64,000 nucleotides of DNA from Golubevia sp. BC0850. Lineage: Eukaryota > Basidiomycota > Exobasidiomycetes > Golubeviales > Golubeviaceae. The DNA is taken from NCBI GenBank assembly GCA_012976225.1, contig JAAVVG010000016.1, forward strand, positions 248,001-312,000. The letters run 5' to 3'. The notes beneath the pieces are model-generated. The model had not been told where the DNA came from. It made no database searches and was given only the letters and a program-made list of their open reading frames with translations. Position 1 is the stretch's first letter. Each line of letters opens with the position of its first letter. The translations under genes were made by a program, and so were the position numbers. This document shows, one piece after another, positions 12,980-23,480 of the stretch.

Positions 12980-14719
12980 AGAGAAAAGGGCTTCTACTGG
13001 GACTTAACAAGAATTGAGATAATATAACCTGTCTGAATGTCACTGAAGATAGCGACTGAGGAGAGACGAGTGGATCCTTTCTGGACGAAGAGAAGGAGGT
13101 GAAGATGAGGATGAGTGGTCGGGAGGGAAGAAGAAGCAAGAGCTTCTTGGCTTGAATCCATTGTCGACCCCGACCAAAGTACTCAAATCGCGAGTGACCC
13201 ACTGAATCAAGTCTAAATCAAGATCAAGACACACACTCTTCCAAAGAGTCAACAAGAGATTCAAATCAGCTCAAGGAGAGGACTGAATCGAAGCTGTTGC
13301 TTCCATTTGCCTATAAGGCCTTCTACTCCTCTAGACTTCTATTCGCCTCAGTCAAGTCTCAGTTGATTCACGTATTCGATGTACTCACGTAGATTCTTTC
13401 ACTAGGTGAATGTGAGTTTGAAAGACTCGGACATCGGAAGCAAGAGGAAGGAGGGCCAAAAGGAAAGGATCTCACACAGAGTCAAGTTCCTACCAGTGCT
13501 TCTGACGTCTTTCTAACGGGGTGTTGTGAGATTTGATTGAAGATTTGTTTACAAAAGAATGCAGGTGAGTGTTCAAGAAGGTCTAGGTAGAGCACGAGAG
13601 GGCAAACAGAGCTGGCCAGCAAGCTGTTGCTGGGTGTGGCATGTGCCTGGTAAGTAGAGTCCTTGAGGATATCTACCCTTCGGGAAAATAATTAAATGAG
13701 AGTCGATGTATTTATTTTGATTCGCAAAAGATCATGCTGTGCAGCGAGAGCTTGCAGGGACCAGAGGGTCTTTCTTATCGAGTGACTTCGATTCTTGGCT
13801 CACGCTCTTACTTTCTCCTTCCTTCTTCGTTCTCTTCTTCTTGACAGATCTGGAAAGTTTTTAGAGAGATGGTAGTTCCTTCAAGCTTGAAGCTTAATCT
13901 TGACTGGATCCATACCAAAGTACACCCTATTTCTGAGCTCTCCCTCTTCCACGTACGACAGGATTACAGGATCACGAAGACTAGCGAGTTTCTGTCCAAA
14001 AGCTTCAGATCGTCCATTCTCCAAGGGAAAGTCACAGGTACAACGACGACTGCGGAGACGAAGGTGCCACCAGAAGTCTGCTCGAGGATAGAAGAGACGA
14101 GTTGATTGGAAGAAGTCGGATCGATCGAGATGGGAATCGTACTGTTCAAAAAGTCACAGAGGAAATTCATTCCGATCTTTCTTTTGAATGTTTGAATGTA
14201 GCGATATCTGAAGACGCAATAGGAATGGAGTGAATCACAAATCTTGTGTTGACCATGAAGATCAAGCGAGGTGTTGACTCCTTTTTGAGAAGATGGGGGC
14301 AATGGAGGAGAAAACGTCAGGAAGGATTTGTGTATGGGGCACGGACAAATTTCAGGAAAGCAGAGTAGTAAGGAAAAGGAAAAGAGGCGAAGGAAAAGAA
14401 AGACGAGAGCGTGAAGCTGCTGGATGAAGCAAGAACTCGAAAACATTGCATCTTGATATCGTCAAGAGTCTCCAGTGCGGAATTTCCTCACTTCGACTCC
14501 TACCCTAGTCTATAGTCTGTCGCCAGACCTTACGAAATACTCAGGATAACCTCAGTACGACCTTAGGCTTTCCTCACTCGCAGCTGACAGCCTTCCTAAC
14601 AGAGCGGGCATTCTCGCACAGACCGAATTTCCAGTATAGAAATGAAAAGATGAAACATTTTCATTGCTAGACGTGTAGATGATGCGGCTAGATGGAGAGA
14701 AAGCATTGCGGGAAAACCT
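12980..14719. other. Intergenic region without a supported gene
   Basis: About 1.7 kb upstream of the decayed F-box gene and downstream of the Dabb gene. A minus-strand frame of 160 codons starting with ATG at 14446 has a hydrophobic beginning but no domain I can name. I see no intron that extends it, so it is left uncalled. Confidence 0.35.
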
Positions 14720-15323
14720 TTAGACTTCGATATCGTAAGCCAGAATGTCGTCCACATTTGGAAGGAGGACTTGCTTAACAAAACTGAGACAAAGGAAATT
14801 GAAGTTTGTAGAAAAAAACGCCATCGAAGAGAATGAGAGATCAGATCATAAGACGTAACGATCACAAGATGAAGAGCTGGAACTTCGAACGAAGCAAAGG
14901 ACTCGAAGGGTGGGTGAACTCACTCAGCATGCCCCTCATCAACCTTGTAGAGATCATAATCTTCCTTATTAGCGAACTTGGAGTATAATCCGTAGTTCCA
15001 ACCATGACTTCTTGCATCGTAGACTGGGGGTCCCCATTTCAGCTCTTGGACCACCTTTTTAGAAATTTCTAAATTGGCGAGACCTTCGCATTTGGAGAGG
15101 AACTCGGCGTGACCGTTGGAGAGGACTGCTGGTTTGACCTGAGGACATGAGGAAATGAGCCCAAAAGAGAACAGAGAGGGAAAGATTGGAGAGTTAAGGA
15201 GAATGGAAGTGGGTAAATGCGAAGTTAAATCCGAGTGGAAAAATTCAAGATCTGAAAGAACAGCTCCGAAGAATGGTGAATGAGAGAACGTACCTTTACT
15301 AAAACGATGTGAATGAAAGTCAT
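14720..15323 (-). CDS. Dabb (stress-responsive A/B barrel) domain protein
   Basis: Small dimeric alpha/beta-barrel protein of the Dabb family. Members include plant stress proteins and polyketide-cyclising enzymes; the substrate here is unknown. Exons 15323-15294 (30 nt), 15138-14924 (215 nt) and 14783-14720 (64 nt) give 102 aa. Family marks are the N-terminal strand MTFIHIVLVKVKP, the segment NYGLYSKFANKEDYDLYKVD with a conserved His in EGHADFVKQ, and the C-terminal strand LLPNVDDILAYDIEV. All introns are GT-AG. It is divergent from the paraoxonase-like gene, with 102 bp between start codons, so the two probably share a promoter. A paralogue with the same exon plan lies at 17661-18258. Confidence 0.88.
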
Positions 15324-15425
15324 TTTTCAAGATATGCGTGGGAAGGAAGAAGAAAGAAGAAAGAAAGAAGAAACTTCTTCTTCTCCTCCACCACTGACCA
15401 CACCTTCCAGCATCGCTTGCTCGCC
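15324..15425. promoter_or_regulatory. Short divergent promoter between Dabb and paraoxonase-like genes
   Basis: Only 102 bp separate the two start codons, which face away from each other. The tract is A/G-rich on the plus strand near 15340-15385. No TATA box is visible. Both promoters and both 5' UTRs must fit here or overlap the neighbouring gene, which suggests shared control (inference). Confidence 0.5.
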
Positions 15426-17206
15426 ATGTGGGGTCAATTCGTAACAATGTTGGTACTTCTTCTTGCAGGTGCTATTGGCTTAAAGAAAGACTTTATAGTC
15501 GACACTCTGGGAGTCATGAGAGAGGTTCTTCCTCTCAACAACGGAGATTGTGTTCAAGTTCCCGGTGAGTTCCTCAGACGCCTTATAGGCTATAGCTCTT
15601 CTTCTCCTCTTCCTTTGGCTTGATCTCATATCTCTTCTGGCGTTCTTTATTTCCTGGATACACAGAGTTGCAGGCATGCGAGGGTATGTCATTGGGTCTT
15701 CACTCTCTAGTCTCTTCTCTTCACTTCGTTCCCTCTGCTCAATCGACTCTTTCTTCTTCTCAGACTCATGGCTCCATCATGATTCTGGACTTCTCTATCT
15801 AGCCTGTACAGAATCGGTCATCTCAAGGTCCAAGTATATTCCAGCTCAGTCAGTCTTCTCTTCAACGAAAGAACCGCCTTCAGGAGATTACGTCGCGATC
15901 TTTGACACTCGATCTACAGGTCCAATCACTAGTCGAATCACCAAGATCTATGTTGAAGGTTTTCATGGAAACAGAGGTGAAGGTCAATTAAATCTTCATG
16001 GCATAGGCGTTGAAGTTACCTCTTCATCTTCCAAGCCAACGCTCAAGATCTTTCTGAACAATCATAGACCGTCAATGGATTCTCACGGTAACTATCAAGA
16101 TGGTAACAAGCATGGAGCTAACTCGACTGTCGAGCTGTTCGAAACGGTCTTGGGGTCAGATTCTATGAAGCATCTGTACACTTATTCGAACGACAGAAGA
16201 ATTAGAACTCCAAACTTCATTGAACCAGTTGGCGATGATTCATTCTTCTTTACTAATGATCATAAAGATAAGACGGGATTAATGAGAAATCTAGATTTGT
16301 TGCTTCCAAGAGGAGACGTTACGTTCTGCAACAAAGACCGATGTTATCCGTCCTTCTTAAAAGCTCCTGCCCCAAATGGGTTGATTAGATCTAGTCATGA
16401 CGAGACAGTCTTCTTCTTAGCTAGCTCCTCTCAAGGTTATGTCAGAACTTTGAAGCTGGAAGAAGACAACTCTCTAACCTTGGTGAGTGAGGAGCTTGAA
16501 AGAGGTTTCTTGGAGATGAGTTCTGACAACTTCTCTTCACTACGTCCTTTCCTTTCTTATCATCAGCTTGAAAAAATCTATACAGGATGTCAGTACCCAA
16601 ACCCAAGATGCCAATACATCCCGGATGAGCGAGCATCTGACTTCTTTCTCTCTTCTCCCATCCCCACCAATTCCCACCCCTCGAAACAGACCCAGCGGAT
16701 AACCTCAATGTCGACGAAGCAGGTGACATCTGGATCGCTGCTTTTCCGAAAGCCCTTCAGACGTTGTCTCATTTCAAGGATCCAAAGAACGTGGTCTCTC
16801 CAACTACAATCTTGAGGATTAGAAGGAATAAAGTTGCAGGAAGACAGTGGAGTGAGTTTGGCACTGAATCTCCTATTTCCTTTAACTCTCCACGTTGGAA
16901 TCCTGATTCTTTTCCATCCAAATTTTCTTTGGTCTTCCAACAGTCGTCGAAAAAATGTTTGAAGACGATGGGAACGTTGCCAGTGGAACGACAGTCGCAA
17001 CTTATGATCTTAGAACTCATAAGTTGTATTTATCTGGTGAGTTTGCTTTCTATCGATCCAGTTAGTTGCTTTGCTGTTGAGTTGAACCCAATCCAAGAGC
17101 TCCATAGGTGTTTTCCGACTCACCTCGTCGTCGTTCTTTCGTCTCCTTTCGCTCTCTATCTCCAGGGTTGCTGAGCTCAGCTCTCACCGTCTGTCAAATG
17201 CCCTGA
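15426..17206 (+). CDS. Paraoxonase/arylesterase-like lactonase, six-bladed propeller
   Basis: Calcium-dependent lactonase or arylesterase of the serum paraoxonase family by similarity. The N-terminus is hydrophobic (WGQFVTMLVLLLAGAIGL), a signal anchor as in animal PONs. Exons: 15426-15564, 15666-15683 (18 nt), 15764-16482, 16586-16592 (7 nt), 16690-16851, 16944-17036 and 17166-17206, summing to 392 aa in frame, the usual family length. Signature parts are LHGIGVEV (second blade), DDSFFFTNDH (blade with Ca2+-binding Asn), DNLNVDEAGDIWIAAFPK, SPTTILRIRR, ASGTTVATYDLRTHKLYLS and the C-terminal GLLSSALTVC. The 7-nt exon (GATGTCA) is inferred: without it the flanking exons do not join in frame, and with it both introns are about 100 nt with AG acceptors. 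Its donor (GTACCC) is weak, so this junction is the least certain. The gene lies between two Dabb genes. Confidence 0.85.
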
Positions 17207-17660
17207 AGCATCGTTTTCAATTGATTGTACTATCTAATCTAACATCTACTGATCTATCGAATCCAACAAAGTGTTCAATTATGTCAACTCTTGGTGTTCT
17301 GATCGCCTCGTTTGGTACCTCCGCTATTCTCTGCTCCAGCCGGCCTCATCACACACCCCCTTTCCTCACTATGAAAGTCGAAGCTTCTTGAGGGAGGTCA
17401 TCTCTGGGTATCTGGGAGATGTTCTCCTGATGGGATATTGATTTCGGATGAAAGACACGGCGACCCTCTAAGCTCCATTCCGCAGCAATCCCGGGCTCTA
17501 CCAAAAAAGGGGACGGAAAGGCTTTTGTAAACAAGAAAGAGCTTCAGACAGTAGCGACCCGACACTACATATCACCGAGAGAGAGGTATTTAAAGACAAT
17601 TCCATCGTCTTGATGTAAAAGGAAACCTCAACCCCACACACACCACCTAACTTCTGCATC
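17207..17660. other. Intergenic, promoter side of second Dabb gene
   Basis: No coding sequence is visible. A TATTTAAAG-like box near 17587 lies about 70 bp upstream of the Dabb start codon at 17661. Confidence 0.4.
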
Positions 17661-18258
17661 ATGGTTTTCATTCACATCGTCTTGTTTAAAGCGGTTATCT
17701 TTTCTTTTCTTTTCAATCTTCTCAGTCTCAACCTCATTCCTACAGCGATGATTGAGGTGTTGACTCTCGACCCATTTTTCTCACTTTCACTCTTCCCTCT
17801 TCCTCCCTGCTTCCTTCTTCATTCTTCCTTTCACTCCGTCCTCAGGTCAAAAATTCGGTCCTGGAGAACGGGTGTCAAGAATTCATCTCTAAAGCTATGG
17901 CCGCAAATGATTTATAAGTAGTCAAGAGATTGGTCGTAGAAACCACAGCTGGGAAACCAATCGAAGAACATTCGAAAGGATTCAATTTTGGGCTGTGTGT
18001 AAAGTTCGCTAACAAGAAGGATTACGATGAACATCAAGCCGATAAAGAGCATGCCAAGTGAGTATGAGCCGTCATATCTGGGTTGGTTGCAGGACTTGAT
18101 TTGAGTTCAACAACAGTGTTCCTTCTCTACACTCACTTACCGTGACTCTCCTTGTTGAACGGTCGACTTATTTGTCAACTCTCCTCTCGCGCAGATTCAA
18201 ACACAATTCCCTCATCCCAAGCGACGATGATTTCTTGACTTGTGAATTCGAATTCTAG
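17661..18258 (+). pseudogene. Second Dabb-domain gene, probably inactivated
   Basis: Clear paralogue of the Dabb gene at 14720-15323 with the same exon plan: about 30 nt at 17661-17690 (MVFIHIVLFK), 212 nt at 17846-18057, and 64 nt at 18195-18258. The matching third exons are both 64 nt. Conserved blocks are VKNSVLENG, FNFGLCVKFANKKDYDEHQ and the C-terminal FLTCEFEF. Two features suggest loss of function. An in-frame TAA sits at 17915-17917 inside exon 2. The first intron also lacks a proper donor: the sequence after AAA is GCGGTT, where the paralogue has GTACGT. The second intron has normal GTGAGT and AG borders. Because the rest is well conserved, the inactivation looks recent; a single sequence error could explain the stop but not the donor. 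Sequence identity to the first copy is modest, so the duplication itself is old. Confidence 0.75.
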
Positions 18259-18529
18259 ATTTGAAGAATCTGTCGTTCATGTACTTACTTTAAATCAAAC
18301 CTACTTCACGTGGCCTGTAACAAAGCTTTGTCTGTCTGATTCTTCTTGGAAGGGAGTACGACCTCGTAAAGTTGAGATGTTGAATGTGGACTTATGTCTG
18401 TGCTGACGTCGATTTCGTCTTGACTTCAAGAAGGGCAAATGAAAGCATTTGATCGGGTTTCAAACTTGAAGTGCTTTTGGAAAAGGAAAGAGAATTAATT
18501 GAACAGTAGGATTTAACAACTTAAGCCTT
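18259..18529. other. Convergent 3' intergenic space
   Basis: Short region between the stop of the second Dabb gene and the stop of SSF1. No feature seen. Confidence 0.4.
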
Positions 18530-20797
18530 CTATCTTTTGCCTCTTCCTCTCGACGATCCCCTCGAAGATCCTCTCGACGCCCCTCTATTCCCTCTCCCTC
18601 TACCCCTGGAACCGTCGCCTCTACCACGACCGCTTCCTCCTCTGCCACCTCTTCCTCTTCCTCCGCCTCTGTTTGATCCCTCCGCTCCTCTAGATTTCTT
18701 ACTGCTAGCAGCGGCATCGATCTCTGAATCAGCGTCCGACTCGTCGAAATCACCAACCTCAATCGGCGATAGATCAGAATCGTCCTCAGCTTCATCCCCC
18801 TCATCCTCTTCATCATCTTGATCTTCGAAGATTTCATCATCGTCTTCAAATCCTAAATCTTCAGGTTCATCGAATAGTTCTCCCTCGACTCCTTCATCCT
18901 TTCCATTCTCTCCGAATTTGTCTTCATATTCGAATTCGTCTTCTTCGCCATCTAAGTTGACCTGTTCTTCATCTTCATCTTCTCCATCTGAAGCTTGCTC
19001 GGCTTTTGCTTTTCCTTTTTCAGCAGCATTGGCTTTGGCTTCAGCTTCTTTCCTTCCTTTTCTACCACCTCCAGCAGTTTTTCTGGCTTCTAATTCTGCA
19101 GCCTTCTTGGCTACGTTCTCTGCTTGTTCGGCTTTACGAACAGCTTTCAGCTTGGCTTTCTCGTTGTGAGAAGTTGAAAGAGCTGAGACTTCCGCTTTGG
19201 TTTTACGGACTGTGAAAGAGAAAGGAAGGACAGAAAAAAATCAGCATCTTGGAGGAATTTCCTTCATTCATCGCTTTCCTAGCCAAACAGTACCCTACTC
19301 ACCAGTCTCATGATAAAGGACTTCTCCCCCACCAATCCCATCTTCAACCTTAACCAATCTCAATTCCATTCTTGGACCAATTTCCTTCAGTTTCACAGCT
19401 CTCTGACTTTCTTTCTGATTTCCTCTTCCAAGGTAATCCATAGGGAGATTAACCTTATTCCTTTCATCAGCCATGTCTTCCATATCTGATTCAGCGTCTG
19501 AAGCATCAGTATCGAATCCACCTGAAGAAACGGACCCAGCTCTTGAGGTTCTACCTAGAACGTATTCTGAAATATCGTCCGCCGATCCCAAGTTGACCAG
19601 CGATTTTCCTTTCCTCTTCTGAGTTGACGGTAGAGTTGAAGTAGAAGTAGATGGGGCTTTTGTAGTTCCTTCGATGACTCTTCGAACTGCTTTTGAAACA
19701 CCAACTGCTCTGACTGAAATGATGTAGTGACGCCAATCGATGGTTCTGGTTGCTGAATTGTAATTGAGGAGAACGATACGACGTGCTTGTGAGAGATGCA
19801 TCTGCGAGAGGAGGGAAAGACGTCAGAATTGGGAAATTTTGCATATCGTGATAGCAAAAGCTTGAAACTCACAGTTTGGACATGAATAGGCGGGAAAAGG
19901 TTCTGGAAGACAGTGACTAACAGCTTGATGTGTTTTTCTTCGGATCCAAAGTTGTTCAAGACGAGCTACGGAAGGAAGGCAAGAGGCAGAAGGGAGGATT
20001 AGCCAAACTGGAGAGGAGTTCTGTAGTAGCCCTCCTACGTCTACCTTTTGATGGACGAACTACACATAGACTGATAAGAGTAATTTCCATATATTTTGTC
20101 ATCAAGATTTAGTCCCCTAACCCAATGACTCTGTTCAACCACTTTCTCACTTTCTTCCATTCTTCCCACCCTGCTCCTCCCCCTCCCATCTCTTCTTTCT
20201 TTTGCAAGCAACTCACCAAAGGAGGAGTACCAAATTCCTTTCCAGGAGCTCTAGGTCTCCTTTCACTTTTCAAAACATCTCTCATTCCAGCAAACTTGTT
20301 AACTCTGAAAGTGACAGTTGGTCCTCTTGGACATCTAGCAATTCTCAAATTGATTCCAGCGTCAGTCTGATTGAAAGCCAATAAATGAGATACACCCAAA
20401 GGACCAGCCATAGCTAAGAAATCCCTAAGCTTGTTTGATTTCCTTTCTTTTAATCGAGTTGCAGTGTTTGGTTCCAAAACTTTACGAACATCTGAAACTA
20501 AAGAAGAAACACTTCTTCCAACAGTTCCAGATCGAATCACGAATGATTTTGGACCTGAAGTGGCTGAAGAGGTTGAGTTATTTGGTCCTTTCAAGTGTGT
20601 TCTCGTCTTTCTTTTCTGTGCAGAGCGGAGGGAAGGCAAGAAGAGAGGGTAGGGTTGGATGGAGGCAAAGGGTGGTGGTGAGAAGCTGGCTCTGTTCCTT
20701 CCCTTCTACATCTCTAGCCACAGTCTAGACTGCCTGATTCGATTTGAAGTCCTGACTGCAGTATGAGGTTCTTGGGACCACTCACTCTTTTAGCCAT
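18530..20797 (-). CDS. SSF1: Brix-domain ribosome biogenesis factor SSF1/Peter Pan
   Basis: Nucleolar factor for 27S pre-rRNA processing and 60S subunit assembly (family knowledge). Exons: 20797-20786 (12 nt, encoding MAKR), 20615-20217, 19965-19873, 19801-19303 and 19209-18530, giving 560 aa. The Brix core starts at KTRTHLKG and PKSFVIRSGTVGRSVSSLV. It continues with KERKSNKLRDFLAMAGPLGV, FRVNKFAGMRDVL and PPLLVLNNF, then HIKLLVTVFQNLFPPIHVQT and ARRIVLLNYN. MELRLVKVEDG follows. The C-terminus is a long Lys/Ala helix, an acidic stretch and an Arg/Gly-rich end. The start was chosen because the 12-nt first exon restores the family N-terminus with GTGAGT and a CACAG acceptor; the downstream exon itself has no in-frame ATG at its head. 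Confidence 0.92.
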
Positions 20798-21001
20798 CTC
20801 GATTTGGTGGGGCCAGGAAGACTCACCACTCTGATTCAAAAAAATCTTTGGTAGGTAACGCCGAGCTCCGAGCTCCCTTCCCACAGCAATGTTCACCCAA
20901 ACAATTGAAAAATTTGATGGATGATGTTACAGATGAATATATTGATACTAGTACATGCAAGCCACGAGTACAAGACCGACTTGAAGCCTAATCGCTCTCC
21001 T
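20798..21001. promoter_or_regulatory. Promoter region of SSF1 (tandem minus-strand genes)
   Basis: About 200 bp lie between the SSF1 start and the stop of the upstream RING gene on the same strand. It must hold the SSF1 promoter and the 3' end of the RING transcript. No clear motif. Confidence 0.35.
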
Positions 21002-22995
21002 TTAGGTCTCTCTCATCATCTTCCTCTCCATCAGCAGCTTCGCCAGCAACTTCTCCCTGTCAAGACTTCCTTTCTCCCTATCTTTACCTTCAAGTTCTGA
21101 TTCTGAAGACCCGGTCTTCCGAGGGAGGTTGTGCTCATCCTTTTCGACTCTCTTCTCCGAACCCTCTTGCAAACCCTCATCTGTCTCCTTGGCCTTCCCC
21201 TTTCCTTTAATACTGAAGCCTTGATTCTGAATCTGAAATCCTTTGGGGCTTTCGCTCTGTTCTTCATCTCCCCTTTCTTTCAATACCCTTCTCTCCTTTT
21301 CTAGTCTGTCTAGAAGTTTCGACCGCAGATCGACGAGTTGATTCCTGCGTTCGGCATCGGAAATTTCAGGAAATCCTTCGATGAAAGAGCTTGAAGCCGA
21401 GCAGGAGACATCGCTTGAGTCTTTGATTGTTGAGTTGAATCTTTGACTTGGAATCGGAGAAGTTGATCTTGATCTTGATCTTGATCTTGAAATCTTCCGT
21501 CTTTGACGATCTCTCCTAATTCTATCTATATCTTCGGAAGAAATTTCATCCTCCTTATTCTTCCCGCCATTCCGAGCTGCTTCTCTTCTTCTTCCAGCTG
21601 AGCTAGTTTCTGCCTCTCCATCCCGAATTCTCCTTCGAGATTCACGATACCTAACTTCTTCATCATATCTTTCTAATCCTTTGCCAATACCACCAACTGA
21701 ATCAGTGTCATAACCAAAAGGAGATCTTAAAAAGCAATAGAGTTCATGAACGAAATGTTCAGATCCGTTTGGACCTAGAAAGTCTGATAGAAGCGAAAGA
21801 GTAGAGTCGTCTCGAAGAGGTATGGACTGGAAAAAGGAGGTTGGCGCCAAAAGGTCAGAAACGCCCAAAGTCAGAAGTTAGAGTCCGTTGAGAATCAGAT
21901 GACTTACCTTCATGATAGCTAAAACATATCCAGTCAGCCATTCGACGTCTAACCCATCAGATGGCCAACTCCAAAATTCTCTCCTGATGAAATTTTTGGC
22001 TCGTCGTTGCTCTTGATCTGAAGCAGCGAATTCAATTGGAGTGGGTATTGAGGATTGTCTTGAAGTAGGATTGGTTCCTAGGTGCTGATGAGATGGAACG
22101 GAGGGAGGAAAGCGAAAAGGAAAGGGGGGAAAGAGAGAACTGGTTAGAAAGAGCCGGCATCCGCGGACTTGAAGTGAGAAGCATTTGTCCAGGGTTCAGA
22201 ACTTGGACTTGCTCAGCACGATACCCCAGATTTAGATCGACGAGTGGAGCTCATCAGAGAGAAGCTGTGGCAACAGGGAGTTCAGCCTCAGCTGCTCGAG
22301 CTGACTTCTTCTCTCTTTTTCCGAATCGGCCTTCAAGCTCATCAACTGCTCTGAGGTTATCGTGGAACGTTTCAATCGCTTGAGCGAACCCCTCTCCTTC
22401 TTTGCTTGCTGAAAGCATTCTCTCTACTCACCAAAGCGAATCTCCCACTTCTATAAACATCTCTCCTAAACTCTAGACTTTTCTCCCATTTCCTTTCTCT
22501 CAACCTTCTTCTCCTTTCTTCCGTACTCTCTCCCCAATCTATGCTGTCACCTTCTCTCCTCACAACTGGAGGTCTAGAACTTGCACCATGTCCAGTTCTT
22601 CTCCTTTCCCTCTCCCTTGGAACGTCTTTCTCTTGATTCGTTTCAGGTCTCAACCAGTACTTTCTATAGTCATCCTCAGATCTTACGTCATAAAGTATGA
22701 AGAGTCCGATTGGAGTTTTGCAGAGCGGACAGGTTCGAGAATTGTTGATTGCATTTGTGTTTCCATGTGTGATTGCGCTTCTTGAATTGGAGCTACCTCT
22801 GACGTTGATAGTAGAGCACCATTTGACTAGACAACCTAAACAGAAATTTGAATGCTTGCAGTTGGGAAGTAGAGCTCTGGTTTTGGATTTGAGGGTCTCC
22901 AAACAGATTAGACAATGCGGTTTGGGAGATAAGTTCAACAGCGCTGTCGTTGGTTGCGGGTTTGAAGTTGAGGAACCTGATATGAGCGATTCCAT
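21002..22995 (-). CDS. Topors-like RING-finger E3 ubiquitin ligase with RS repeat
   Basis: Predicted RING E3 ligase. Exons 22995-22432, 22084-21908 and 21826-21002 give 521 aa. The RING lies at residues 27-98: CLICLETL, then CKHSNFCLGCLVKWCSTIN and CPLCKTPIG. It is followed by an acidic/Tyr segment and a second conserved block typical of Topors and its fungal kin: KNFIRREFWSWPSD, VEWLTGYVLAIMK, LSDFLGPNGSEHFVHELYCF and LRSPFGYDT. The C-terminal part is charged and contains an SRSRSRSRS run encoded by a (GATCTT)n repeat on the plus strand. Intron 1 is 347 nt and the others are short. Topors proteins in animals act as ubiquitin and SUMO ligases; the targets here are unknown. The two-part architecture makes a random RING protein less likely. 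Confidence 0.82.
21465..21488. repeat. Hexanucleotide repeat coding an RS run
   Basis: Four perfect tandem copies of GATCTT on the plus strand, which read as Arg-Ser pairs in the Topors-like gene on the minus strand. This is a likely site of length variation. Confidence 0.85.
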
Positions 22996-23089
22996 TCTGA
23001 AGGTCTGACAATTCTAGGATCCCATTGGAAATGGAGTAATTGGGTCGAGAGAAGATTGGCCAAACCTCTTCCTTCTTCTTTCCGCAACA
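22996..23089. promoter_or_regulatory. Region just upstream of the RING gene
   Basis: The 5' flank of the Topors-like gene runs directly into the F-box-like relic on the opposite strand. No motif stands out. Confidence 0.3.
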
Positions 23090-23480
23090 TCACTTTCGTT
23101 TCATCAAAGCCTGCAAGCTTGGATACTCTTCCTGAAGAAGTAGCAAAATAGCCAGCATTGCGCCTGAGAAGTTGGACAGACGTAGAGGGAGATCAAGCTA
23201 TCCAACAGGCCAGAAGGTGAGTGACTGAGTGAGTATACTCACTCTCTCCTTTCCCATCAAATCATCTTTCATGAGTCGAACTTCAGTTTGAGAACTCTAC
23301 TCTACTAGCATTAGCTTTGACGTCCAGACTCGGTTGCCAGACTTTCTGTTCCTTTTCTCCTCAGAAACGTCGGCCTCCATCCATCTCAATTGACTGCTCT
23401 CTATCAGCCGTGGAAAAAGTGAATCGAAACCGGAGGGCAAGTCAAGTATCTTAACATCTTCTTATCAGGAACGGATTCCA
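23090..23480 (+). pseudogene. Relic of an F-box-like gene related to the one at 62216-63981
   Basis: Two blocks match the gene at the right end of the window. Around 23105-23215 the sequence reads LDTLPEEVAK, a stop, then RSWTDVEGDQ. It ends at an intron-like CAGAAGGTGAGTG, parallel to LDTLPEDVAEQL and RSWTNVEEDE at 62350-62420. Around 23365-23470 the sequence reads LLRNVGLHPSQL and then an NR-rich block, parallel to SLLRNVCLKLSQL and NRKREAGKLIQYL at 62600-62690. There is no long frame across it, and stops interrupt both blocks. The sequence beyond 23480 shows no further match that I can see. This is a short, old remnant of a gene copy. Confidence 0.65.

Noticed and set aside
13964-14446. 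160-codon minus-strand frame with a hydrophobic start
   Set aside because: Hydrophobic composition is explained by T-rich sequence, no family features and no splice partner found; kept only as a gap note.
20616-20639. SSF1 start at 20639
   Set aside because: That codon is TTG and lies in the intron; the MAKR exon gives the family start.
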